Origin: an uncultured Bacteroidales bacterium
GTDB taxonomy: Bacteria > Bacteroidota > Bacteroidia > Bacteroidales > F082
Assembly: GCA_947303085.1 (NCBI GenBank)
Contig: CAMYXP010000001.1
Location: 186,001 to 250,000, forward strand
Direction of reading: 5' to 3'
Length of the DNA stretch: 64,000 nucleotides
In this document: positions 33,625 to 44,100 of the stretch, piece by piece
Layout: each line of letters begins with the position of its first letter
Position numbering within the stretch: the first letter of the stretch is position 1
Notes under the pieces: model-generated
The model's database searches: none
Told to the model about the DNA's origin: nothing
Seen by the model: only the letters and a program-made list of their open reading frames with translations
Program-made: the position numbers and the translations under genes

Positions 33625-35571
33625 TTATTCGGTAAACCTCTTCATCACGACGTAAGCCTCTTTGATGCCGAGCTCGCCAGCTTTGCTTAAGTCTTTGATA
33701 GCCTGTGACTTATTGTTAAGATAAATCAAGGTGAGAGCCCTGTTGTAATAGGCTTCGGCCAGGTTTCTCTCGTATTGGATAGCCTTGGTGTAGTCGTCGA
33801 CGGCTTTGGCGTATTCCTGCATCTGCAGATGTATGTTGCCGAGGTTATACCAAACGTATGGATTTCTCTTGTTTTTGCTCAAAACATTGCTGATGGTGAC
33901 CAGCGACTGCTGGTAATTGGGTTTTTCCTGTGTTTGTGTGAAGCTCTCGTTGGCTTTTTTAGTGATGTAGATGCTGTTTTCGTAGTTTTTATCGATTACC
34001 ACCAGCTCGGCCTTGGTGTTCTGCAGCGCCGAAAGGTTGATGCCTGCGTAAACACCTAAAACAGGGTCGTCGAGCAGCTCGGTGAAGTAAGTATCGCCTC
34101 GCTGATAGTTGAAAACCTCGAAGTTGTACATTCCGTTGAGGAAAGTTTTAAGGTTTTGATTATCAACATTATCGATTAAAATATCGTTGATATACGACTT
34201 GTGTTTTTCATCGAAGATGTCGTTGATCACGTAGGCCAGTTTGCCGTTGAGGTTGTTGCTTTGCGAGAGCTGGCTGAGCGTCGCGTCGATGTAGTATTTC
34301 TCTTCGTTGGTGATGTTCACTATGAAGCTTCCGCGCGGCCGTATGTTTATGTCGGAGAACTGTATGAGGCTGCTTTGGCGGTTTCCGTTGACGAAGTCCG
34401 ACTCGAAGTTGATGATTTTGTTATAATCCATCTTCGAATAATGGGCATAGAGCGAGTCGACGTTGGCTTTGTCTTCGTTCACAAACGCCATGATTTGCTT
34501 GGCGTGCCATTGGTCTTGCTCCGCTCCGACTATGTCGTTGCGCTCAAACTTCACCACGGCGCGATTTATCCAGGCGTCGATGAAGTCGGGGAACAGCTCG
34601 ATGCACTTTGTGAAGTCAGCCTCTGCGTTGTCCCAGTCTTTCATCCTGTAGAAGAGGATGCCTCGGTTGAAGTATCCGTAGATGTTGCGCGGGTTGATTT
34701 CAATAACCTTATTATATAAGGCTAGTGCCACGTCGTAGTCTTCGCGTATGGAGTAGATGATGGCGCGGTTGAAGTAGGTGAGGGCGTTGCGTTGGTCGAG
34801 CCGGTTCACCTTTTCGTAGTCGTTAAGTGCCGCTGTGGTGTCGCCGAGGTTGAGATATGCCACCGCTCTGTTGAAATAGATGAGCGGGTTGTCTTTGTCC
34901 ATGCGCAACGCCGCGTTGAAGTCGGTCATCGCCGCCTCGTAGTCTTCGCGTTCGAGCTCAATCATGCCGCGGCGCACTATCGCCTCGATGTTGAAGAAGT
35001 CGTTGTAAACGGCACTGTTCATGTCGCTCAAGGCTCCATCCAGGTCGTCGAGGTAACGTTTGGCGATGCCTCTCGAGATGTAAGCGTTGGCATTCTCGGG
35101 GTTTATGATGAGCGCGGTGTCGAACTCCGCAACGGCATTTTTGTAGTCGTTGAGGTGCATCAAAGTGGAGCCTGATGCTATGTGCAGCTCCTCGCTGAAC
35201 GGATCGAGGCTGATGGCACGTTTGTAGTCGGCCATGGCGTCGGCGTAGTTGGAGAGCCTGTCGTTGGCAACGCCACGATAATGATACGCTCGCACATAAA
35301 GCGGATGTACCTCAAGAGTGCGTGTGAAGTCGTCGATGGCGCCGCTGTAGTCGCTCAAGCTGTATTTTGCGATGCCACGCAGGAAATATGCCTCGAAATC
35401 GTTGGGCTTGGCGACGATGGCAATGTTGAAATTCTGTATGGCATCAAGATAATTCTCCTTCGACAAATCGAGTTTTCCCATCAAAACATAGTGTTTGTGG
35501 TTGATTTGCGCGTGCGTTTCCGTAAAGGGAAGGAGGGCAAGGAAAACCAATATGACGAACAGCTTTTTCAA
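33625..35571 (-). CDS. Exported tetratricopeptide-repeat protein
   Basis: 648-residue protein with a signal peptide (~1-20, FVILVFLALLPFTETHAQ) and about ten TPR units in its first ~370 residues. These have recurring AYFLRGIAKYSLSDYSGAI and YFNRAVAYLNLGDT patterns at 34-residue spacing. A non-repeat region (~375-520) and two final TPRs follow. It starts with TTG directly after the LytTR gene's TAG stop. TPRs usually act as protein-protein scaffolds; the partner is unknown. It is third in a tonB-LytTR-TPR operon. Confidence 0.88.
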   Translation of the reverse strand: MKKLFVILVFLALLPFTETHAQINHKHYVLMGKLDLSKENYLDAIQNFNIAIVAKPNDFEAYFLRGIAKYSLSDYSGAIDDFTRTLEVHPLYVRAYHYRGVANDRLSNYADAMADYKRAISLDPFSEELHIASGSTLMHLNDYKNAVAEFDTALIINPENANAYISRGIAKRYLDDLDGALSDMNSAVYNDFFNIEAIVRRGMIELEREDYEAAMTDFNAALRMDKDNPLIYFNRAVAYLNLGDTTAALNDYEKVNRLDQRNALTYFNRAIIYSIREDYDVALALYNKVIEINPRNIYGYFNRGILFYRMKDWDNAEADFTKCIELFPDFIDAWINRAVVKFERNDIVGAEQDQWHAKQIMAFVNEDKANVDSLYAHYSKMDYNKIINFESDFVNGNRQSSLIQFSDINIRPRGSFIVNITNEEKYYIDATLSQLSQSNNLNGKLAYVINDIFDEKHKSYINDILIDNVDNQNLKTFLNGMYNFEVFNYQRGDTYFTELLDDPVLGVYAGINLSALQNTKAELVVIDKNYENSIYITKKANESFTQTQEKPNYQQSLVTISNVLSKNKRNPYVWYNLGNIHLQMQEYAKAVDDYTKAIQYERNLAEAYYNRALTLIYLNNKSQAIKDLSKAGELGIKEAYVVMKRFTE

Positions 35572-36474
35572 CTATTTCTGGTATTTCATGAATGCTTCCA
35601 TGATGGTTTCCTGGTAGGTCTTCGACACGGTGATGTCCTTGATGCTGGTGGTGTCGAACTGTATGAGAAACTCCGTCTGGTCTTTTTTCAGCGACGTGAC
35701 ATGCAGCAGGTTGATCATAAACGAGCGGTGGCAGCGCTGAATAGGGGTGTCGCGGAGGTCGTCGGAGAGCTTTTTAAGGTTGGTGCGAAGGAAGAAATCG
35801 ACTATGCTCTCGTTGTTTATATATTTGATAATCACATAGTTATCAGCTGACTCGGCATAAAGCACATTCTCGATGTTGATTGAGAGACGAATCTCGCCTT
35901 TTTCATCTTTGAAATGAATGATGTTGCTGTCGGAGCCTTTCTCTCCGATTTCTTTAATCTTATTCTTAAGATATTGATTATCAAGGAAAAGCAACGAGAT
36001 GGTGTAGGGGATAAGTAGCATCCACACTGTGTTGGCCGTCGATTTCAGGAAGATGGTGTAGATGGCTTCCCATGTAGTCATCTCGGGGTTATCGGTGAGA
36101 AAGTTGTCGATAAATCCCACTTTATAGGCTATGAAGGTATAGAAAACAGAGAGTATCACGGCGTCGCTCACCATCCAGATGACGTAGTCGGGGAATGTGA
36201 GCGATACTTTTTTCACCACGAATCCCATGATGACGCGGCTGAGCGACACCACCACCATGCCGACGAGTACCATCAGCGACGAGTACATGAAGTAGTTGGC
36301 GCTGTTGATGTTGTGGATCCACGTCTCTGAGTTGAACGGGCGGAAGATGTTTATGAACACCAAAGAATAAACTGTGGTGAAGAGTATCATCCTCACCACA
36401 TTATTTTTTTCAAGGAGGTAGCCAGGCAGCTCCTTGTTACCGAAAATCTTAAGTTTATACTTCCGAGTATCCAC
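35572..36474 (-). CDS. Membrane-bound LytTR-type transcriptional regulator
   Basis: 300-residue protein with four N-terminal membrane helices (within ~25-160), a short linker, and a C-terminal LytTR DNA-binding domain (~195-298). The last contains RLSINIENVLYAESADNYVI and IQRCHRSFMINL. There is no receiver domain, so the membrane part probably senses the signal directly. The GTG start overlaps the tonB stop by one base (TAGTG). It may regulate its own operon or envelope genes; no target is visible. Confidence 0.88.
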   Translation of the reverse strand: MDTRKYKLKIFGNKELPGYLLEKNNVVRMILFTTVYSLVFINIFRPFNSETWIHNINSANYFMYSSLMVLVGMVVVSLSRVIMGFVVKKVSLTFPDYVIWMVSDAVILSVFYTFIAYKVGFIDNFLTDNPEMTTWEAIYTIFLKSTANTVWMLLIPYTISLLFLDNQYLKNKIKEIGEKGSDSNIIHFKDEKGEIRLSINIENVLYAESADNYVIIKYINNESIVDFFLRTNLKKLSDDLRDTPIQRCHRSFMINLLHVTSLKKDQTEFLIQFDTTSIKDITVSKTYQETIMEAFMKYQK

Positions 36475-37157
36475 TACTGGAGTTTGAACACGATAGGCAC
36501 CATGTACTGAACACGTACAGGAGCGCCACGTTGTTTACCTGGTTTGAATTTAGGCATGCTCTGCACGACGCGGACAGCTTCTTCGTCGCAGCCACCGCCG
36601 ATACCACGGAGCACCACCACGTTTGAGATAGAGCCGTCTGGTTCGACGACGAACTGAACATAAACCTTGCCCTGAATGTCGCTTTCACGAGCCATCATAG
36701 GGTATTTCATGTTCTTCTGGATGTATTCGAGAAGTTTTGCTGTTCCGCCAGGGAACTCAGGCATCTCTTCCACCACCTTGAACACTTCGGCTTCCTGGAT
36801 TTCTTCTTCTTCGATTTCAGGAGCTTCGTAAACGTATTCTTCAATCTCTTCGTTCTGGTCAACCTCAGCGTTGATATCGATATCCTCAACCTCAACGTCG
36901 TCTTCCACCACCTGGATCTGTGTCACCTGTGGCTTTGGAGTCTGAATCTGAGGTTTTGGCTGTTCCTGCTTTGTGATTTCAACCATTTCTTCCTCAATAA
37001 CTTCAACTTGACGCTGGAAGGTGTCGAGTGTCTGCTTGTCATAGCTTCTGAATTCGAAGACACGCCAGACGATGAATAAAGTAACGACTAATCCGATGAG
37101 TGTGAATGTCAATCTTTTGTCATCGAGATTCGCTTTAGGTGATTTTTTTATTTCCAT
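36474..37157 (-). CDS. tonB: TonB-family energy transducer
   Basis: 227-residue periplasm-spanning protein that couples the proton motive force (via ExbB/ExbD) to outer-membrane receptors. A cytoplasmic lysine-rich start precedes one membrane helix (~19-36), a long Gln/Pro/Lys then Glu-rich linker (~50-140), and the TonB C-terminal domain (~150-227). The latter contains YPMMARESDIQGKVYVQFVV and VRVVQSMPKFKPGKQRG. exbB/exbD are not adjacent. First gene of the tonB-LytTR-TPR group; a weak TAACTTCG promoter is at 37192-37199. Confidence 0.92.
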   Translation of the reverse strand: MEIKKSPKANLDDKRLTFTLIGLVVTLFIVWRVFEFRSYDKQTLDTFQRQVEVIEEEMVEITKQEQPKPQIQTPKPQVTQIQVVEDDVEVEDIDINAEVDQNEEIEEYVYEAPEIEEEEIQEAEVFKVVEEMPEFPGGTAKLLEYIQKNMKYPMMARESDIQGKVYVQFVVEPDGSISNVVVLRGIGGGCDEEAVRVVQSMPKFKPGKQRGAPVRVQYMVPIVFKLQ

Positions 37158-37221
37158 AATTCTTAAATTTATTCTGATATAATTAACGCTGCGAAGTTAG
37201 CAAAAATTATTGAATGTGAAC

Positions 37222-37626
37222 TCAAATTTTTATCATTTTTTTTCGAAAAATGATTTTAAAGATGAAAATGCCTAATACACAACCGATTACGTCGGCAATG
37301 AAATCGTAAAAGCTGCCGTAACGGCCTCTGAATAGGTATAATTGCAAAAGTTCTGTGAGGGCTCCGTAGGCTATTGATATTATCAATGTAATCCATTGAA
37401 GCTTAATGCGATACGATTTTGGGCGTTGGCAATATTCATCCCTATAGCCAAAAATTATCGAGAAGGCGAGGACGGCATACATCAGCGTGTGGACAATCTT
37501 GTCGGGTCCCAGCCATTCCCAGAAAGTCTTGACTTTCGGAAAATAAGACCCCGGCAGACCGCAGAGAATCATGATGATGATACCGCAGATCAGGCCGGGG
37601 TAGATATGTCTTGTCAGACGTTCCAA
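37222..37626 (-). CDS. VanZ-family membrane protein
   Basis: 134-residue membrane protein with four hydrophobic helices. The VanZ-like pattern is clear: PDKIVHTLMYAVLAFSII, then GALTELLQLYLFRGRYGSFYDFIADVIGCVLG. Function of the family is poorly defined (teicoplanin resistance in the namesake, otherwise unknown). It starts with TTG at 37626, 3 bp after the gcvH stop, so it is in the gcvH operon. Confidence 0.85.
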   Translation of the reverse strand: MERLTRHIYPGLICGIIIMILCGLPGSYFPKVKTFWEWLGPDKIVHTLMYAVLAFSIIFGYRDEYCQRPKSYRIKLQWITLIISIAYGALTELLQLYLFRGRYGSFYDFIADVIGCVLGIFIFKIIFRKKMIKI

Positions 37627-37629
37627 TGA

Positions 37630-38007
37630 TTATCCGATGAGGGCTTTGTAACCTTCTGCGTCGAGGAGGTTGTCCATTTCGGCTGCATTGGTGACTTCAA
37701 CTTTGATGATCCAGCCTTCGCCGTATGGGTCGCTGTTGACTTTCTCAGGAGCGTCGGCGAGTTCCTCGTTGAATTCGATGACTTTGCCGCCAACTGGCAT
37801 GAACATTTCTGAAGATGTCTTCACAGCTTCGATTGTTCCGAATGTCTCTTCTGCTTCAAGAGTCTCATCAAGTGTGTCGACGTCGACGAAAACGATGTCG
37901 CCAAGTTCGTGTTGTGCATAGTCGGTGATACCGATGTAAGCGTTGTCTCCTTCTAAACGGATCCATTCGTGATCCTTAGTGTACTTTAAGTTTGTAGGAA
38001 TATTCAT
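37630..38007 (-). CDS. gcvH: Glycine cleavage system H protein
   Basis: 125-residue lipoyl carrier that shuttles the aminomethyl group of glycine between the P, T and L proteins. The lipoylated lysine is Lys63 in [17 protein letters not shown]. Start and length are normal. P, T and L genes are not in the window. The leader between its promoter and ATG contains a GTCATTTCGA-family repeat. It precedes vanZ and follows sprA in the same direction. Confidence 0.95.
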   Translation of the reverse strand: MNIPTNLKYTKDHEWIRLEGDNAYIGITDYAQHELGDIVFVDVDTLDETLEAEETFGTIEAVKTSSEMFMPVGGKVIEFNEELADAPEKVNSDPYGEGWIIKVEVTNAAEMDNLLDAEGYKALIG

Positions 38008-38042
38008 ATTTTTTAATTATAGTTTGATATTCAATTATTTGT

Positions 38043-38078
38043 GATTTCTAGCCTTCACTTCGTTCCGCTCGAAATGAC
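38043..38078 (-). repeat. GTCATTTCGA-family repeat in the gcvH leader
   Basis: On the minus strand it reads GTCATTTCGAGCGGAACG and on to AGAAATC. It is a half-length copy between the -7 element (38083-38090) and the gcvH ATG. Confidence 0.7.
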
Positions 38079-38082
38079 ACTG

Positions 38083-38090
38083 CAAAAATA
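38083..38090 (-). promoter_or_regulatory. -7 promoter element for gcvH
   Basis: TATTTTTG on the minus strand, 76 bp before the ATG; the repeat lies in the resulting leader. Confidence 0.5.
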
Positions 38091-38130
38091 CAATTTATTT
38101 TATCATGATAAACATTTATCAAAATATTTT

Positions 38131-41100
38131 TTATTGCGACAGGCTGAAGCGTGCCGTGATGCCCGCGAAGATATTGGTTGTCTTGTAGGCGTTGGCGATG
38201 AACGGGTTGCTCATGTCGTATTTGAAGAACAACTGGACGCCCAGACGCTGGCTGAGGTTGTAGTCGCCGGTGAAATAGACGTTGACTTTGTTCTGTCCGG
38301 CCGAGATCTGGCTTTGTTTCTCGTCGATGCTGCGCAAGGTGGTCTTGTCTCTTCTGAATCCGATGTCGAGCTTCAGCTTGAGGTCGTTGCTAACCTTTCT
38401 CGAGTTGTTGCCGTCGAACATCGAGATGTTGAATCCCAAGTCTTTGAAGGTGTAGCCGAGACCTACCACTATCTCTCTTCCGTTAACCTCAGTGATCTGG
38501 TTGTTGCTGAATCCGAGGGTTATCGTTCTCGACTTCTTATATTCGATGGATGGTGTCAGCGAGTTGTTGAATGCCAAGGTGACTCCGATGAGAGGAGCGT
38601 ACTGCTCGCTGAGGAGTATCTGAGTGATGTCATACTCCGGAATCTTGGTGTTGGTGCCGCTGAACACCGCCATCTGGTTGCTCGCGTCGTAGTTGATGTT
38701 GTTGCTCCACGTTGAGATTGCGAACGACGACTTATACGAATGTGTCACGTTGATGGTCTTGAAGATCTTCTTCAAAGCAGGAATCTTGGTGAGACCAGTG
38801 AAGTTGATGCTCCAGTTAGGAAGTGCGAACTTCTTGAATAGCGTAAGCGACACATGCTCAGGGTTTTGACCGCTATAGGCGGCGAGGAATGAGTAGGTCA
38901 ACACCTCTTGCGACGAGGCCGAGTAGCCGTAAGGATAATATGTCTTGCCCACCTCATCGTAAACGTAAGGCTGTCCCATGTTGTTCCATGCCGCGTTGTC
39001 ACGTGCCAGACGGTTGGCTATCTCCAAACGGTAGTTGCAAAGGTTCTCGAAGAGCTTGTCGCCATCGACGAACGAGGTTCCTGCCATCATGTAGGAGATG
39101 CTGTAGTTACCGCCTGTCGTCGGGGTGTAGAACTGGAAGATGCCCATGTCGTCGGCACGGAAATATTCCGAGAAATTTTTGGCGTAGTTGCGGGTTCCTG
39201 AGATTTCGATCTTAAGGTCGGTGAACGGCTCCATCTGCACCTTATAATTATATGCGTCGGTATACCGCTCGGTGTACGGCCTGTTGAATGTCGAGTCGTT
39301 GGTGAGCCATCCGTTGTTGATGGAGTTTTCGAGGATGTTGTCTTTCTGTCCTACCACGAAGCCCCATCCCGGCGCCATGCTGTTGCTCATGCCGAGCATG
39401 TTTGGCGTATGCATGAAACCTGGCAGGCTCACGCCGTTGTTCTGCGTGTAGCTGAACGACACCTTCTTGACGCTGATGAGTATGCGCACGGTGTTGTCGA
39501 CGATGAACTTGCCGAGTTCGAAGTCGTTGTCTTTCTTCACCACGCTGTCTTGTTTCTTGTCGTCAATTCTGGCTCTGCCTCTGTCGTTGTTCGAACGTTT
39601 CGGCTGCGAGAGACCTTTGAGATAGCCCGACTTGTTGTACAGCTTAGTGAGGTCGGCTGTGGCCGATATCTGTATGCTGTTGTCGTTTTCGATGGTGTTG
39701 CCTAAACGTGCCTGTGTCGAGCGGGTGTTGGCGATCCAGCGGTAGTTGCCGGTGTAGCTCGCTGTCGAGCCGAGCCAGTCGCAGAACGGCAGTTTATTAA
39801 TAGGTAGGGTGTAGGTGAGTTTCACCGTCTGGTTATAACGTGAGATGGTACCTAACCTCTTAATTTCGTCGCGGATGGTGTCTCTGTTGGCTTTCCACTC
39901 GTCGCTGTCGCGCTCAGGATTGCCCTGTGGCTCGTAGATGTAAGCTGTTGCGGCGGCGTTGTACGTGAAGTTGAGGTTCTTCGTCACGTCGTAACGGAAG
40001 TCGTAGTTTCTTGTCCAGTCCCAGCTCTTGGCGACTGTCTCCTTGATGATGATGTCGCCCGACGATTTGTTACGCATCTTTTGTGTGTGAATCTGGCGGT
40101 ACATCTCGGTGTTGAACGAGAAGCTCTTCGGCAGATAGTAAAGGTTGAAGTCTTTGAAGATCTGCATGTATGACGACGAAGCCCATTTCTTCTTCGCGAA
40201 TGGTGTCCATGGCTTGGCGTTGGTGGTGTATGAATAGCCTATGCCTCCGCGGTAGGTCTTCTGCGTGTTGTATTCCATGTCGGGGTTCGACTGCTCCTGG
40301 TTGGTGTAGGCGTACGACGCGTTGAGGTTTTCAACATCCCACACGTGAGGTTTCTTTGCGCCCACGCGGTTCTTGCGCATATTGGTGATGTTGAAGTTGG
40401 TCTGCGTGGTGACGTCTCTTGCCAGCGCGTTGAGTGAGTCTTGGCCTGCCTTGTCGAGGTCTGCCAACGCTCTCTTGTATTTGATATCAGGGTCGAGAGG
40501 GTTGTATTCCGGCGTGATGATAGTCTTGTTGTGGTCGATGTGTACCGGCACTGTCATGCCGCTCTTTTCGGGAGCCATGAACTTACCGAAATCGATGTCG
40601 GCGGCCACGTTGTAGTATTTGTTCGACTCCATCTCGTTGTCGGTGATCTTCGTCTCGAGTGATCCGAATCCCGCTGATTTGTAGGAACCTGCCACTATGA
40701 CACGGCCGAGGTCGGAGAGCTGTGCCTCGACGCGTCCGGTGGCGGCGTAGCCTCCGTTGCTGCTGAGGTCGGTCATGCGTAACTCGTTGACCCACACTAT
40801 GACGCTCTTATCTTGCGCCACCTCGTCGTCGCGTTTCGGGTTTCTGATACCGAGCATCATGGAGCGCACCTCGCTGATGGTAGGGCTACCTAACACCTTG
40901 ATGGTGTTCTTGCCGTCTTTCTCAGTATATAACCTATTGATTTTCACATTCTTATTACCGTTGGCAATAGCGGTGTTACGGTTAGCTTTCACTTCTACAA
41001 CTCTGTCGAAATCAATCTCAAAGTTGTTCGACTCAGGCCAGATGGCGTATTCGTCGCTGGCTGATGTCCTCCAAGGCGTCATCTTCAGCGGCACCTCGTA

Positions 41101-44100
41101 TTCGTAGTAGTTGTCGGTGAGGTCGGAGCCGAAACGCAGGAACATCGTCACTTCGCCGTCGTGCACCGGGTCGCTCTCGTACATGCTCTCGGCGTGGACG
41201 AACATTTTAAGTTTCTTATAGAAACGGAAGTCGAAATCAGTGGTCTTATATACGCCACGGGCGTCGCCGTCGACGAGGTTCTTAACCGAGAGTTGCAATG
41301 CCTGCTCGTTCTGGCGTACCGTTGAGGTCGCGCCGGTGTAAACCTCCTGCTCGATTCCCGGAGGGATGCAGTAAGGCACAGGGAAACGACCGCTGTTTTC
41401 CTCGAGGTTGACAGCCGACATCTCAAAAACGGTGTGGTTTGTCTGGTCGCCCGGCTGGTATTCGCCAGGAGCTTGGATGGCGTTGGTGTATGTTCTCCAT
41501 TCGCCTCGCACGAGGTCCATGGTGGCGAAACGCAACACTATGTCATCTTTAAATCCTTTGAGGAACAGACGGAGGAACCTGATGGAGCTGTAGCCTTCGA
41601 TGTTACCGACCACTCGGCTAGGCTCGCGTACAGGGATGCGGAACTGATACCATTTTATCGCCTTGGTCTCGCCGTTGGCGGTCTGCACATGCGTCTCACG
41701 GATGTCGGAGATGAAGTTCTGACCGGAGGTGCGCAGCTTGGCAGGGTCGAGCTCAACCACATATTGGTAGTAGTTTTCCGACTCGCTCAAGGTGTTGTCG
41801 CCGTTGATGTCTTCCTGGTCAGGGAGAGTGCTGTTGTTGGTGGTATAGTCTTCGATATATTGCGTCTCTGAAGGTGAGTTGCCTTCGTTGCCGTTGTATT
41901 TCTTATAACGTTCGAGGATGCTGCTGTAGACAGGGTTGTTGTCGTAGTCGGAGCCTCTGAAGTAATGATAGTCATCGGACGATGGGTCTTCGTAGAGTTG
42001 AGCGAGTGCCTGAGTGTTGAGTTTCGACCTCATGGTGCTGATGAAGCTGGCGAAGAACGAACGTTCGTCGTTGTCGTTCAAGCCGTCGTAGCCGATATCC
42101 TGATACTGACGTGAGTTAGGGTCGGAGTTGAAGGCGTCGACGAGAGCCTGCAGCGATGGCACACGACCCCAAACGGTGGTGTCGACGTTCTCGACAGTCG
42201 CCGTGGTCGGCAGTCCGTGCTCGTAAGCCTTACGACCGTCGCGGAGGATGTCTTCCGACACATCACCGAGGTTGAAATACAGCTGACCGGTATTGCTCTG
42301 ATCCTGGCCTTCGAAGAACGGGTCCATCATCCAGAACTCGATGTACTCGACGTTGGTGGAGTTGAAGTCCGACGACTCGATGGCGCGCATGATACCGCCC
42401 CAACGGTCTTCAGGGTTAGTGAACGTTCCGTCAGGGTTGACGTTGTCGGTGTCGTAGTTGTAAGGGCCACGGTTCTTAGGGTAATAAGCGAGGTTGAGCA
42501 CCGACAGGTTGGTCGATGTTCCGGCCTGGATGTCACGGTTAGGATAAATTTCTGAAATCAGCACCTGACGCACACGGTGGTCGGAAAGCTCGTCGTTGTT
42601 GATGTTTGAAGGCAAAAGGTTGCCGTATCTGTCGTAGAACACCGACTGGTCGATGGTGTACCAGGCGAGTTTGGCGCGGTTTTTGCCATTGTCGAGACCC
42701 ACGACACCGCCCTCAGGGAAGAGGTTGCTCTGGTTTTGAGGCGTGCTGGCGAGATGCCAGAAGTTCCACTGATGCAGGTCGATCTTCGACTTTGCACCTT
42801 CAAAGTCATCGATATACGAGGTGCCGGTCTGTCCGCCTTTCTTGTTGATATCTTGGATGAAGCGGGCGAACTCTCCCGATACGGTGATTCTTGATTTTGT
42901 CTTGGCCTCGTAAAGCGGCAGCTTATCCAAAACATCAGTAAGCCATTGAGAATCAGTTTGATAGTTGATGTCAAAGCCGTAGATGGTGTTGGATATAGGC
43001 TCGTCGTTGTAGTTGACCTTGGTGGTGTAGGCTCTCTCGCTGAGGTGCAATACTGTTCCTCCCACTATGAATGTCGGGTTGATCTCGTGTTCGACACGCG
43101 CTCCCAGGAATGTCTTCCTGATGGTCGACACAGCGGTGTTGTTTTCCAATGAAACATTGATGGTTGTTCCTGAGTTGAGCAATGCTTCGTTGAGAATGGT
43201 GACACGTCCGAGGGTGTAGTCGACGGTGTAATCGACGTTTTCGACCAACGGTACGCCGCCTGCTGTCACATGAACCGAGCCTTGCTGCACGTTGAGCGCG
43301 TTGAGGTTGATCTCGCTTCCCGACGATGATGTGTAACGTCCTTCAAGGCGGTATTTGTTCTTGTCGGTATATTGCTGCGCCATGACTTTCGTCAAGGTGT
43401 ACAAGGAATCGAACGCGTATTTGTCGGCCAGTGCCGGATGGTCTTTGAAAATCTTATCTCTGATTTGGCTTCCGAAAGGCTCCAACACGGGGAAGAAAAT
43501 ACGTCCTGTAGCCGCGTTGATGGTACCTCCGTTGGTGGCCGCGCCGTTGATGAAATCGAACATACCGTCACCGCCGTTTATCGGGTTGTTTTGGCTGTCC
43601 AAACGGTCTAAGCCCATGAGGTTCAACAACGAATTGCCTTTGATGTCTTCAGGAGCGTCGGCGAAATAACCTGTTGCCACGCCGTTGCTGTTGCCGAGGT
43701 AAAGGATGTTTAAAGTGAAGTTGGTGGCCGCCACCTGATAAGCCTTGATGTTGTAGACGTTCTTCATCATAAGGTTCCACATAGGCATCTTGGTGTTGAT
43801 GGTGGTACTCTTCAACATCTTGGTTACCAAAAGGTTAGGTTCTCTGATGCCTTGGTCGGAGAATTCACCGACTTGGAACACGCCGTCCTTGCCGATGACA
43901 GTGTATTGGTAAGCCACGGCGAGGGTCTGGTTGGAGTTGAGCGTGATGTTAAGCGTTATGAAACCTAACTTTCTGTTGACTGTATATTCGTTTGCGCTAA
44001 GCTTTCTTGCTTTTTGAATCTTTTCAAAATCACGACCTGATGTGTAGCCTTGTCCGGTGAGGTAGGCAGTCACGGTGTTGAGGTTGCGGATCTGCGTCGT

